Shown piece by piece: positions 8,174 through 17,308 of a DNA stretch of 64,000 nt. Within the stretch, counting starts at the first letter, position 1. Every line of letters begins with the position of its first letter. A program made the position numbers and the translations under genes. The notes beneath the pieces were generated by a model. That model searched no databases. It was given only the letters and a program-made list of their open reading frames with translations, and had not been told where the DNA came from. The stretch is from Gemmatimonadota bacterium (GTDB lineage Bacteria; Gemmatimonadota; Gemmatimonadetes; Gemmatimonadales; Gemmatimonadaceae). Where the stretch lies: the NCBI GenBank assembly GCA_028287235.1, contig JAQBQB010000009.1, positions 1 to 64,000 of the forward strand. The letters are read 5' to 3'.

Positions 8174-8430
8174 CTGTCATCCTGAGAAGCGGTACGCTTG
8201 TCATCCTGAGGAGCGGAGCGCTTGTCATCCTGAGGAGCGGAGCGACGAAGGATCTCGTGTGTGGGTCGTGGGACTGTCCATGAGCACGTTCGAGTAGATC
8301 CCTCGCATACGCTCGGGATGACAACGAGGCTCGGGACGACAACGCGACTCAGGACGACAACGAGACTCAGGATGACAACGAGGCTCAGGACGACAACGAG
8401 GTTCGGGACGACAACGGGTTCGGGATGACA
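8174..8430. repeat. Tandem repeats: GTCATCCTGAG units, then an 18-bp unit
   Basis: The first part (8174-8250) has three copies of a unit like CTTGTCATCCTGAGGAGCGG. From about 8311 there are six copies of an 18-base unit like AGGATGACAACGAGGCTC. The two halves are reverse-complement related (CATCCTGAG against CTCAGGATG). Non-coding. Confidence 0.88.
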
Positions 8431-8439
8431 CGAAGCGGT

Positions 8440-8592
8440 TGGTTGGGCCCCCTTTTCCCTTCCCTCGTTCCTCGTTCCTCGTGCCTGATTCCTCGTCCCC
8501 CGTTTCTCGTCCCCCGTTTCTTGTCTCCCCGTCCCTCGTTCCTCGTTCCTCGTTCCCCCTCCCGCTTCCAGCTCCCCTCTTCCCCCCTCCCC
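8440..8592 (+). repeat. Polypyrimidine tract with CTCGTTC-type repeats
   Basis: About 150 bases, nearly all C and T on the plus strand, built from CTCGTTC, CTCGTCCCCCGTTT and similar units. It ends some 35 bases before the start of the hybrid kinase gene. Strand-asymmetric mirror-like tracts can form triplex DNA, but nothing here shows that they do. Confidence 0.85.
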
Positions 8593-8627
8593 CGAAAGCA
8601 GTATGATGGTTCGCAACGCACTCACCC

Positions 8628-10889
8628 GTGCCAGAGCCGCTGAACCGAAGGTCCTCATCCGGCGACGTCGCCGGGCCTGAGCAGTCGCCATTCGCTCATT
8701 TCGTCTCGATCCTCGAGCGAATCAGCGACGGATTTTTTGCGCTCGATCTCGACTGGCGATTCACGTATGTGAATGCCGCTGGTGCGGCGCTCGTCGGCAT
8801 GCCGCGCGACGCGCTCGTGGGGCGCGTGTGCTGGGAGGTTTTTCCCGAGAGCGCGGGCACCACGTTCGAGCGCGAGTTTCGCCGGGCGATGAGCACCGGC
8901 GTCGCCGTGCAGCTCGAGGAGTACTACCCGCCGGCCGACGCGTGGCTCAACATCAGCGTGTGCCCCGTGCCCGACGGACTCACGCTGTACGCGCGCAGCG
9001 CGACGCGCCGGCGCCGCACCGGAGAGCTGCTGCGCTTCCAGGCGACGCTGCTCAACGCGGTGGGACAGTCGGTGATCGCGGTGGACGCGGAGGGCGTGAT
9101 CGACTTCTGGAACGCGGCGGCGGAAGCGCTCTACGGGTGGACGGCGGCCGAAGCGATCGGCCGCAAGCTCGTGGACACGACGTACTCCGCGCGGGCGCGC
9201 GGCGAGATGCCGGTGCGCATGGCGGCGCTGGCGCGCGGCGAGAGCTGGACGGGCGAGACCGAGCGGCGCGACAAGAGCGGCCGCGAGTTCTACGTCTCCG
9301 TCACGTTGACGCCGACGTTCGACGACGCGGGGCAATTTCGCGGCGTGGTCGGCGTGTCGCACGACGTCTCCGAGCGGCGGAAGGCCGAGGCTGAGCTGCG
9401 GCGGCAGGCGCTGGTGTTCGGGACGATCAGCGACGCCGTGGTGGCAATCGACCTCGAGGGCGCCGTGGTCGACTGGAACCCGGCGGCCGAGCGGCTATTT
9501 GGATACTCGAAAGAGGAAATGCTCGGACGGCAGATGGCGGAGATCCACGATCCGCCGGTGCACGGAGAGCTCGACCGCTCGATCCGGATCGCGCTGACGC
9601 GCGACGGGAAGTGGTCGGGCGAGATTCCCTTCCGCCGCAAGGACGGTTCGGCGGGGATCTCCGAGGTGGAGATCGTGGCGCACCACGACGCGGCGGGAGC
9701 GCCCGTGGGGTACATCGGCGTGAACCGCGACGTCACCGACCGCCGCCGGTTGGAGGAGCAACTCCGGCAGTCGCAGAAGATGGACGCGGTGGGACAGCTC
9801 GCCGGCGGCGTCGCGCACGACTTCAACAACATCCTCACGATCATCAAGACGTACACCGAGTTCCTGCTCGAGGACGTCGACGAGGCGAGCCCGCTGCGCG
9901 CCGACGTGCTGGAGATCCAGACCGCGGGGCGCCGCGCGGCGGCACTCACGCAACAGTTGCTCGCCTTCAGCCGGCACCAGCTCCTGCAACCGCGCGTGCT
10001 CGACCTGAACGACGTGGTCGCCGGCATCGAGCCCATGCTGCGGCGCGTGATCGGCGAGGACATTCGCATCGTGCTGCAGCCGGCGGCGGAGCTCTGGCCG
10101 GTGCTCGCCGATCCCGGGCAGCTCGAGCAGGTGCTCGTGAACCTCGCCGTGAACGCGCGCGACGCGATGGCCAAGGGCGGCACGCTGACGATCGCGACGG
10201 CGAACGTCAGCGTGGGAGAGGAGGCCGACCCCGACCTGCTCGACGCGGGCGATTGGGTGCGGCTCGACGTGACCGACACGGGCATCGGCATGGACGACGC
10301 GACCAAGGCGCGCGCGTTCGAGCCGTTTTTCACGACCAAGCCGCCCGGCAAGGGCACGGGGCTCGGGCTCTCGACGGTGTACGGCATCGTGAAGCAGTCG
10401 AGCGGCACGATTCGCATCGAGACCGCACGCAACCGCAGCACCACGTTCACGATCCACCTGCCGCGCGCCGAGCCGCAGGAGCTGCGGCGCGCGACGCCGC
10501 AGGGCAGCGCGGCGGTGGCGGGCGCCGAGGTGGTGCTGCTCGTGGAGGACGAAGATGCCGTGCGCGCGCTCGCGCGGCGGGTGCTCGAGCGGCAGGGCTA
10601 CACGGTGCTCGAGGCGTCGAACGGAAGAGAGGGAATCGGCGTGGCCGAGAGTTACGCGGGTCAGATCGACCTGCTCGTCACCGACATGGTGATGCCCGAG
10701 CTCGGGGGCGCGGAGCTCTTTCGCGCGCTGCATCCCGTGCGGCCGGCGATGAGAGTGCTCTATATGTCCGGATATACCGAGGACGACATCATTCGGCGGG
10801 GGATGTTCGACCCGGGGACGGCGTCGTTGCGGAAGCCCTTTACGCCAGTGGAGCTGGCACGAGAAGTCAGGCGTGTCTTGGACGAGTGA
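8628..10889 (+). CDS. Hybrid sensor histidine kinase, three PAS domains plus receiver
   Basis: 753 aa, no membrane segment, so a cytoplasmic sensor. Three PAS domains begin at about residues 25 (ISDGFFALDLDWRFTYVN), 142 (VGQSVIAVDAEGVIDFWNAA) and 264 (ISDAVVAIDLEGAVVDWNPA). Next comes a dimerisation/phosphoacceptor helix with GQLAGGVAHDFNN (conserved His) and an HATPase domain (NLAVNARDAM, DTGIGMDD, GTGLGLSTVYGI). A C-terminal receiver carries VEDED and the phospho-acceptor Asp in LLVTDMVMPELGG. The HDFNN form is typical of hybrid kinases lacking classical HisKA. GTG start; an in-frame stop at 8604 rules out longer forms. No output regulator adjoins it. Ligand unknown. Confidence 0.95.
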   Translation: MPEPLNRRSSSGDVAGPEQSPFAHFVSILERISDGFFALDLDWRFTYVNAAGAALVGMPRDALVGRVCWEVFPESAGTTFEREFRRAMSTGVAVQLEEYYPPADAWLNISVCPVPDGLTLYARSATRRRRTGELLRFQATLLNAVGQSVIAVDAEGVIDFWNAAAEALYGWTAAEAIGRKLVDTTYSARARGEMPVRMAALARGESWTGETERRDKSGREFYVSVTLTPTFDDAGQFRGVVGVSHDVSERRKAEAELRRQALVFGTISDAVVAIDLEGAVVDWNPAAERLFGYSKEEMLGRQMAEIHDPPVHGELDRSIRIALTRDGKWSGEIPFRRKDGSAGISEVEIVAHHDAAGAPVGYIGVNRDVTDRRRLEEQLRQSQKMDAVGQLAGGVAHDFNNILTIIKTYTEFLLEDVDEASPLRADVLEIQTAGRRAAALTQQLLAFSRHQLLQPRVLDLNDVVAGIEPMLRRVIGEDIRIVLQPAAELWPVLADPGQLEQVLVNLAVNARDAMAKGGTLTIATANVSVGEEADPDLLDAGDWVRLDVTDTGIGMDDATKARAFEPFFTTKPPGKGTGLGLSTVYGIVKQSSGTIRIETARNRSTTFTIHLPRAEPQELRRATPQGSAAVAGAEVVLLVEDEDAVRALARRVLERQGYTVLEASNGREGIGVAESYAGQIDLLVTDMVMPELGGAELFRALHPVRPAMRVLYMSGYTEDDIIRRGMFDPGTASLRKPFTPVELAREVRRVLDE

Positions 10890-10927
10890 CGACCTCACTG
10901 CTGATATCTCGAACCTGATCCCTCGAG

Positions 10928-10964
10928 CCTGGACTCGTTCAGCGACGTCGAATACGAGTCCAGG
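10928..10964. terminator. Hairpin between convergent genes
   Basis: CCTGGACTCGT and its exact complement ACGAGTCCAGG (11 bp) enclose a 15-base loop. It lies between the ends of the hybrid kinase gene and the SusD gene, so it probably serves as a bidirectional terminator, though no strong T-run follows. Short GGTTCAAG direct repeats continue to the right. Confidence 0.6.
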
Positions 10965-11024
10965 TTCAAGGTTCAAGGAGCGAGGTTCGAGACGTGAGGT
11001 TGTCCCTCCGACCTCCCAGCCTGG

Positions 11025-12407
11025 TTATGCCTTGCGATCGATGCACCCCTTGAACAACGGGTTCGTGATCTCATTGTCGGTCACCGGAAAGTTCACGTCG
11101 TTGCCGTACACCGCGCCCGGGGTCTTGAAGCTGAACGATCCCGCGGGGAACACCTTGTCCTGCGCCTTGCCGTACAGGCGTACTTCACGACGCAGATCGG
11201 GCAACCGCTCACCGCGGCCGAAGGTCCAGAAGCCTCGCTCGCGGAAGAGAATCGCCACCGCCGCGTCCTTCGTCGTTGGAACGGTGGTGAGCGCCGCCTG
11301 CGCGGGGATGGCCTTCGTGCCGATCGTCTGCGCCGTGGTGCGGAGCGCATTCAGAATCGTCATCATGCCCGCGTAATCGGCGGCATTGAGCTTGGCTTCG
11401 GCTTCGATCAATCGCGCGTCGATGCCGGAGGCGAGCGGAACGGGATCGTTGCGATTGGCCCAGAGCGTTTGGATGAAGAGCGGCGTGGTGCCGTCGACCG
11501 GCTTCACGCTGGGGCTCTTGATGACCGGCACGCGCGGATCGTTGGCCGACGCAAACGGCAGCGCGTTGGCCAGGACCCCGCCGGCGTCGACGCTGTCGCT
11601 GACCGAATAGCGGCCAATGCTGTTGTTGAGGCTCCAGATGTTGTTGTCGCCGCTCGTCTGATCGAACGTGAGCAGATACTGGAAGCTCGTGGGCACGGCA
11701 CTCACCGGCACGAGCGCGGCCGCCTGCGCGAACTGCCCCATGTCGACGAGCACGCGGGCGCGGGCGACGAGCGCCGCCTGCCGAACCGCCGTGGCGATCG
11801 CGTCGGCCCCGCGGGCGAAGGAGACCGCGCTGTCGAGATGGAACGACGCGAGCTTGTAGATGGAATCGGTCGTCAGCTGCGGTCCGTAGACGTAGATGCC
11901 GCCGTTCGTGTACGTCAGCGGCACGCCGTTGCAGAAGGTCTGCGCGATGGTCATCTCGGCGAAGCCGAGCGACATGTACATCTGGCCGATGTTTCGCGTC
12001 GAGTCGGGCGTGTACTGGTTGAGCAGGTCGATCGCCGTCTTGATGTAGCCGCGCGACTGCTGGAGGCTCGCGTAGGCGGTGACGATGTTGCCGTTGTTCG
12101 TCTGCACGCTGCGCTGGTCGGTCTCGTTGCGCTGCGTGAACGTGTCGCTCGACTTCCACTCGTCGGTGAGCAGGCCGCCGTACAGCCACATGGATTCGCC
12201 GCCGGCCGTGGCCACCTTGAGCCGGCCGAACGCGCCGATGCGGAGCGCGTCGGCGGCAGCGGGCGTCGTGACGGCCGACGGATCGATGACCGCCGGATTC
12301 TGCGGATCGAGCAGCTCCTTCTTGACGTCGCACGCGCCGGTGAGCATCGGCAGGGCGATCGCTGCGTGGGCAGCGGCCCATCGAGCGCGATTTCTGAGAT
12401 TCAGCAT
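11025..12407 (-). CDS. SusD/RagB-type outer-membrane lipoprotein
   Basis: 460 aa from ATG 12407. The signal peptide ends in the lipobox LTGAC, with lipid-modified Cys about residue 27. The body has the helical TPR-like fold expected for SusD: FGRLKVATAGGESMWLYGG near the N-terminus, QSRGYIKTAIDLL, ARARVLVDMGQFAQAA, IDARLIEAEAKLNAADYAG and LFRERGFWTFGRGERLPDLRR near the C-terminus. SusD partners cap SusC transporters at the cell surface and bind the substrate. The gene follows its SusC partner with 23 bases between. No glycoside hydrolase is adjacent, so the substrate may not be a glycan. Confidence 0.93.
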   Translation of the reverse strand: MLNLRNRARWAAAHAAIALPMLTGACDVKKELLDPQNPAVIDPSAVTTPAAADALRIGAFGRLKVATAGGESMWLYGGLLTDEWKSSDTFTQRNETDQRSVQTNNGNIVTAYASLQQSRGYIKTAIDLLNQYTPDSTRNIGQMYMSLGFAEMTIAQTFCNGVPLTYTNGGIYVYGPQLTTDSIYKLASFHLDSAVSFARGADAIATAVRQAALVARARVLVDMGQFAQAAALVPVSAVPTSFQYLLTFDQTSGDNNIWSLNNSIGRYSVSDSVDAGGVLANALPFASANDPRVPVIKSPSVKPVDGTTPLFIQTLWANRNDPVPLASGIDARLIEAEAKLNAADYAGMMTILNALRTTAQTIGTKAIPAQAALTTVPTTKDAAVAILFRERGFWTFGRGERLPDLRREVRLYGKAQDKVFPAGSFSFKTPGAVYGNDVNFPVTDNEITNPLFKGCIDRKA

Positions 12408-12430
12408 ATGTGAGATCGTCCTCGAGTGGA

Positions 12431-15400
12431 CTAGTAGTGAAGATTGAGACGGAAGGTGAAGTACGTGCGCGGCGCCGTCGTGAGGAAATAGCTCTGGGTG
12501 TCGCCGGTACCGTAGGCACCCTCGGGGTCCACACCGGTGTAGTTCGACCACACGTGGAGGTTTCGCGCGCCGATGGTGAGATTCGCGTCGCGAGCGCGCA
12601 GACCGGCGGCGACACGCTGCGGCGCCTGGATCGTTGCCGACACTTCACGCAGCCGCCAGAACTGGCCGCTCTCGTAATATCCCGACGTCGACGTGTACTT
12701 CGTTCCGTTGATCGTGCTGCCGTAGTTGTTCGCCACGGCGCGAGCCTGGCGCCAGAGCGGCATCGACTTGTCCTGCGTCTCGACGCACGACTGCGGCGCC
12801 TGGCCGCAGATGAACGAGCCGTCGTTGTTGAGAACGTTGAAGCCGCCCTTGTAGTCCATCATCACGTTCAGGCGAAGCTTGCGGCCGAACAGGTCGAAGC
12901 CGTTCTGCACGGAGAAGAGGTCGCGCGGCGAGGAGTAGCCGCGGTACACCACGCCGGTATCGACTTGGACTTCGCTCGTCTGGATGATGCCGTCGCCGTT
13001 CGCGTCGGCGTACTTGTACGGACGCACGAACAGCGCGTTGACCGGGAAGCCCACCGAGTCGCGGCTCGCGCCGGTGCCGATGGTCTTGTTCGGCGCGCCC
13101 GACGGATCGACGCCGAGCGACAGCACGGTGTTGGTGTTGTGCGAGCCGCTGAGCACCACGTTCCAACCGAAGCGGCGCGAATCGATCAATTGCGCCGTGA
13201 TCTGGGTTTCGAGTCCGGAGTTGCGAATGCCGCCCAGGTTCGTGCGAACGGTCGTCGCCGACGGGGCGGCGGACGGCGCGATGGGCAGGCTGATGAGCGC
13301 GTCCTTCGTCTGCTTCCGATAGTAGGTGAACTCGACGTTCACCTTGTTGTCCCACACACGCGAATCGAATCCGCCCTCGAACTCGGCCGACGTCTCCGGC
13401 TTGAGGAACGGATTGCCCAGCGCGTTCTCGAGCAAGCCGGCGGTGTTCACGCCCTGGAAGTTCACCGTGGAGGCGGTGAAGCGGCGCAGCGCGTCGATCG
13501 ATCCCGGCTGCACGCCCGACTGTCCGTACGCGGAGCGCAGGCGGAAGGAATTCATGAGCGGAACGCGCGGGAACCACGCCTCGTCCGACATGATCCACGA
13601 CAGACTGGCCTTGGGATAGAACACACGCTGGAACTGAGTACCGAACGCGCTGTTCTGGTCGGAGCGAACGGCCACGGTGAGGAATAGGCGATCGCGAATG
13701 CCGGCTTGCTCCTGCACGTAGAGGCCGAGCGTCTTCGAGGCCGACGCGAGGCTGTCCGACGCGGTCTTCGTCGCGCCGGCGGCCACGGTCTGCGCGCCGG
13801 GCGGCAAGCCCTGCCCTCCCGACTTGCTGAAGTCGGCTTCGGTGTTGATGTAGTCCGCACCAAACGTCGTGACGAGGTTCAGCCACGTTCTCGGATTGTA
13901 CTTGGAGTTGCTGACCACCTTCGCCGAGAAGTTGCGGTTGTTGATATGGTCGTTCTCGACGAACCCGAGGCGGTTGGTGCCGAGCACCGGGCATTCGGCG
14001 AAATGACAGATCTGGAAGAAGGTCTGGTCGGAAAGGTCGATGCCGACCGTTCCCTGATTGGACATCCAGCTGAACGGACGCCACTGGGCGTCGGCGCTGC
14101 CGGTGATGCGCTGGTTGCCCTGCTCCGTGATCTCCTGGAAGATCGTGGCCGGCGTGTACCGCGCGTAGCCGTGCAGATTCTCGCCGAGCGCACCGACCGG
14201 GTTGTAGTCGAGGCCCGCGTGGTTGGTGCCGTACGTCAGGTACATCGCGCCGCCGAGGCCATTGATGTTGTTGTCCTCCTGCGGCAGGCGCTGGTCGACC
14301 TTGGAGAAGCCGGCGTTGACGGAGATGTCGAGCTTGGGGTTGATGGCGGCGGTGAGGTTCGTGCGGAAGTTCTGCCGCTGGAACGCCTCGGGATGGATCC
14401 ACTCGTCGCGGAGTGCCGTGCGCATCGTATCGACGAGGTAGAACTGCGCGAACGCCGGCATCTTGAGCGGTCCGGTCTCGTTGAAGATGTCCGCGCTCAT
14501 GAAGTACCGGACCTGGTCGGAGCCGCCGCTGACCTGTCCGCCGTAGTTCATGTTGTTGCCCTTGGCGAGCGGCGACACGCTGGGGTCCATGGCGATGTTG
14601 AGCGACGTGAGGCTGTCGGGCAAGCACACCGAAGGGCCCATCGTCGCGAGCTGGCACCGCTGGAGCTTGTTCGTCGTGGGGTTATGGCCCCAGAGCGCGT
14701 ACGTCGTCTGGTACTTGTTGTGATCGTCGATGATGCCCGGCTCGACGAACCAGGACCAGCGCGCCGCGCCGGACTTTCCCTTCTTGGTCGTGATCACGAT
14801 GACGCCGTTCGCCGCGTCGGTACCGTACAGCGTGGCCGCCGACGGACCCTTGACGATCTCGACGTCCTCGATCTCGTCGGGGCTGATGCTGTTCATCATG
14901 CTGATGTTCGTTCCGCCAACGGCGCCGCTGACCGCGCTCGAGGCGAAGCGCACGCCGTCGACGATCATGATCGGGGCGTTGGACAGGCTCAGCGAGTTGA
15001 GTCCGCGAATGCGGATCACCGGCGCGCCGCCGGTCATGTTCGGCGAATTGATGATGACGCCGGGAGATTTACCGACCAGCAGGTCGGAGATGTTCGAGAT
15101 GGGTGTCTCTTCCACGCGCTTGGGCGCGTTGATCACCGAGAGGGCGTTGCCCAGCTCCACCTTGCGCTGTTCGCCGGTGGCGGTGGTGACGATCTCCTGC
15201 AGTTGAACGACCGCCTGCTTCATGTCGAAATCGAGCGTCACCGTGGCGCCCGGCGCGACGGCGACGGTCTTCTTCTGCTCGGCGAAGCCGACGCGGAGGA
15301 CGCGCACCTCGACGTTGCCGGCCGGCACGGCGCGAAGGACGAACCGGCCGTCCGTGCCTGTGGTCGTGGCGAGGCTCGTGCCGACGATCATGACCCGGCC

Positions 15401-15565
15401 GTCGGCCAGGGGTTCACCGCTGTTCACGGCCGTCACTCGGCCGCTGATGGTTGCTTGCTGCGCCTGCGCTTGCTGCGTCTGCGCAATCGCGGATCCGCCG
15501 ATCAGGCCGACGGAAACCAGTGCGGACCGGAGACACGCTCCGCTCCACGCTCGTGTCAATCTCAT
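12431..15565 (-). CDS. SusC/RagA-type TonB-dependent outer-membrane transporter
   Basis: 1044 aa. The signal peptide ends near residue 35. A carboxypeptidase-like N-terminal domain (ATISGRVTAVNSGEPLADG...VGTSLATTTGTDGRFVLRAVPAG) precedes the plug, which holds IVTTATGEQRKVELGN, ISDLLVGKSPGVII, IRGLNSLSLSNAPIMIVDGV and EDVEIVKGPSAATLYGTDAANGVIVI. The rest is a 22-strand-type barrel ending in FRLNLHY (aromatic terminus, as outer-membrane proteins prefer). It forms a transporter with the SusD protein encoded just downstream. The ATG is preceded by a GGGGGGCG run acting as ribosome binding site. Substrate not deducible. Confidence 0.96.
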   Translation of the reverse strand: MRLTRAWSGACLRSALVSVGLIGGSAIAQTQQAQAQQATISGRVTAVNSGEPLADGRVMIVGTSLATTTGTDGRFVLRAVPAGNVEVRVLRVGFAEQKKTVAVAPGATVTLDFDMKQAVVQLQEIVTTATGEQRKVELGNALSVINAPKRVEETPISNISDLLVGKSPGVIINSPNMTGGAPVIRIRGLNSLSLSNAPIMIVDGVRFASSAVSGAVGGTNISMMNSISPDEIEDVEIVKGPSAATLYGTDAANGVIVITTKKGKSGAARWSWFVEPGIIDDHNKYQTTYALWGHNPTTNKLQRCQLATMGPSVCLPDSLTSLNIAMDPSVSPLAKGNNMNYGGQVSGGSDQVRYFMSADIFNETGPLKMPAFAQFYLVDTMRTALRDEWIHPEAFQRQNFRTNLTAAINPKLDISVNAGFSKVDQRLPQEDNNINGLGGAMYLTYGTNHAGLDYNPVGALGENLHGYARYTPATIFQEITEQGNQRITGSADAQWRPFSWMSNQGTVGIDLSDQTFFQICHFAECPVLGTNRLGFVENDHINNRNFSAKVVSNSKYNPRTWLNLVTTFGADYINTEADFSKSGGQGLPPGAQTVAAGATKTASDSLASASKTLGLYVQEQAGIRDRLFLTVAVRSDQNSAFGTQFQRVFYPKASLSWIMSDEAWFPRVPLMNSFRLRSAYGQSGVQPGSIDALRRFTASTVNFQGVNTAGLLENALGNPFLKPETSAEFEGGFDSRVWDNKVNVEFTYYRKQTKDALISLPIAPSAAPSATTVRTNLGGIRNSGLETQITAQLIDSRRFGWNVVLSGSHNTNTVLSLGVDPSGAPNKTIGTGASRDSVGFPVNALFVRPYKYADANGDGIIQTSEVQVDTGVVYRGYSSPRDLFSVQNGFDLFGRKLRLNVMMDYKGGFNVLNNDGSFICGQAPQSCVETQDKSMPLWRQARAVANNYGSTINGTKYTSTSGYYESGQFWRLREVSATIQAPQRVAAGLRARDANLTIGARNLHVWSNYTGVDPEGAYGTGDTQSYFLTTAPRTYFTFRLNLHY

Positions 15566-15971
15566 TGTGTACGCCCCCCATGGGATGTAGGACTGCTGAT
15601 GCAGGTGCTTGGTGCGTCGTGCTTGGTGCTTGGCGGGCCCGGCGCCGGCAGGATCCGGGGGACTACGAGTGTCGCTCGGCGATCACCGGGTGGAGCGGCG
15701 AAAGCAGCGACGGGTGGGATCGATCGCGCGCCGGGTGACTTGACGCCACACCGCTGCCGACCCGGCCAACATGGCAGGCAGAGACGCGAAACCGCAACCA
15801 TTGCGAGCTGCCGTTTTCCGTTGTGTGTTTTCCGTTTGGAGCTGCCCGGGATTTGATGGACTCGGACGGCTCCCTGCTGACGCCTCCCGGTAGAGTGGTG
15901 TCCCGACGCGGCCCGGCTCTCACCACTCAAAACGGAAAACTGAAAACGGAAAACGGCAGCCTGCAAAAGCC
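15566..15971. repeat. Intergenic with long imperfect inverted repeat
   Basis: 406 bases with no gene. It contains an inverted repeat: 15807-15837 (GCTGCCGTTTTCCGTTGTG onward) pairs with 15929-15960 (AAAACGGAAAAC...ACGGCAGC), arms of about 31 bases. TGCTTGGTGC-type short direct repeats occur near 15605-15630. It may act as a terminator for the gene ending at 15972 or be a relic of a small non-autonomous element; the susC promoter should lie at its left end. Confidence 0.65.
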
Positions 15972-17243
15972 TTACTTATAACTGATCCGCCAGATTCTCC
16001 CGCCTTTGTCGTCGCTCAGGTAGAGCGCGCCGTCGGGACCCTGCGCGAGTCCGACGGGGCGGTGCGCGGCGCCTTCGGGGCTCGACATGCCGCCGGCGAA
16101 TCCGCTGGCGAACACGGTGTAGTCGGCGGCGAGACCGTCCTTGAACGTCAGGAAGACGACCTGGTAGCCCTCCTGCGGCAGCGGCGCGCGGAAGGCGGAG
16201 CCGTGGAAGGCGATGAACGCGCCGGTCTGGTACTGCGCGGGGAACATCTTGCCCGTGTAGAAGAGCAGCGACATGGGCGACCAGTGCGCCGGAAAGGCGA
16301 TGAGCGGTTGGATCAGCCGGTCGCAGCGGCCCGTTTGCACCTTGTCGCCGCCGTACTCCGGAGCGACGACGCGCTCGCCCTTGAGATAATCGTAATAACA
16401 GTACGGCCAGCCGTAGTCCGGACGCGTCGACGCAACGCGAATCATCTCCTCGGCGGGGAGTGTCGCGCTCTCGTCGTTGCTGTACAGCTCGGGCCAGAGG
16501 TCGTGCAGGCCGTCGCGGTCGTGCGAGACGGCGTACACCATGGTGTCGCGCGGATTGACGGCGAGGGCCACGGCGTTGTGCAGGCCCGTCGCGATGCGCG
16601 TGCCGTCCTTCAACTGCTGGTTCGTCTTGTCGGTGCGGAAGGTCCAGATGCCGCCGGTGGTCTCGAGCTCGGGGCAGGGATCGCGCCCCGGCGCGCGCGG
16701 CGCTTCCTTCGCCTGACAGCCGTTCGACAGCGCGCCGATGTTGACGACGAGATTGCCGCGCATGTCGATCGCCAAGGTGTGCGACGGCACTGCCCGCGCC
16801 GGCAGTCCGGCAACGATCGTATCGACTTTCTTTTTCGGCGTGAGCGAATCGGTGAGCCGGTAGCGCAGGATCGCGGTGGCGGTGGAGACGTAGAGCGACG
16901 AGTCGCTCCCGAGCACCACGCCGTGCACGCCGGCATCGCCGAACCGTTCCTCGAGATCGGCGTGGCCGTCATGATTCGTGTCGCGCAGCACGAGCACTCC
17001 GCCCGTCTGCCGGCGCTGGTCGAGCACTCCGGCGATGACGTCGCCGTTCTTGCGCACTACGAGGTGGCGCGCCGGACCGGCGCTCTCGGAGAACACCGTG
17101 GCGCAAAATCCCTGCGGAAGCTTGATCGACGCGTCGCACCCGCCCGTGGCCGAGGTGGCGAGGGATTTCTTTTGGTTGCAGGCGGTGGTCAGGCCGACGG
17201 CCGCGGCGAGGAGCAGGAGCGCGAGTCTTGGCGAGCGGGGCAT
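15972..17243 (-). CDS. Glucose/sorbosone-dehydrogenase-like beta-propeller lipoprotein
   Basis: 423 aa from ATG 17243. The signal peptide carries lipobox LTTAC (Cys about 21), placing it in a membrane facing the periplasm or the cell surface. The body is a six-bladed propeller of the PQQ-dependent sugar dehydrogenase (GDH-like) family: LPQGFCATVFSE, RHLVVRKNGDVIAG, GLHNAVALAVNPRD, RPDYGWPYCYYD and the closing HRPVGLAQGPDGALYLSDD with GGRIWRISY. Paired Cys residues (for example GWPYCYYD and TGRCDRL) suggest disulfides. The family uses PQQ to oxidise sugars, but many members are uncharacterised and no PQQ synthesis gene is near. It follows the metallopeptidase-barrel gene on the same strand. 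Confidence 0.88.
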   Translation of the reverse strand: MPRSPRLALLLLAAAVGLTTACNQKKSLATSATGGCDASIKLPQGFCATVFSESAGPARHLVVRKNGDVIAGVLDQRRQTGGVLVLRDTNHDGHADLEERFGDAGVHGVVLGSDSSLYVSTATAILRYRLTDSLTPKKKVDTIVAGLPARAVPSHTLAIDMRGNLVVNIGALSNGCQAKEAPRAPGRDPCPELETTGGIWTFRTDKTNQQLKDGTRIATGLHNAVALAVNPRDTMVYAVSHDRDGLHDLWPELYSNDESATLPAEEMIRVASTRPDYGWPYCYYDYLKGERVVAPEYGGDKVQTGRCDRLIQPLIAFPAHWSPMSLLFYTGKMFPAQYQTGAFIAFHGSAFRAPLPQEGYQVVFLTFKDGLAADYTVFASGFAGGMSSPEGAAHRPVGLAQGPDGALYLSDDKGGRIWRISYK

Positions 17244-17308
17244 TTGGTGGCGAGTGTGCAGGATCTGTGCTTGAGAACGCAGCCAACGCGGCCACGATTG
17301 CCGCAGTG

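Noticed and set aside
9495-10976. Long open frame opposite the hybrid kinase
   Set aside because: Composition-driven shadow, rich in Arg/His/Leu; the sense strand has intact kinase motifs throughout.
12410-15856. Long open frames opposite the SusC gene
   Set aside because: Shadow frames; SusC motifs are unambiguous on the minus strand.
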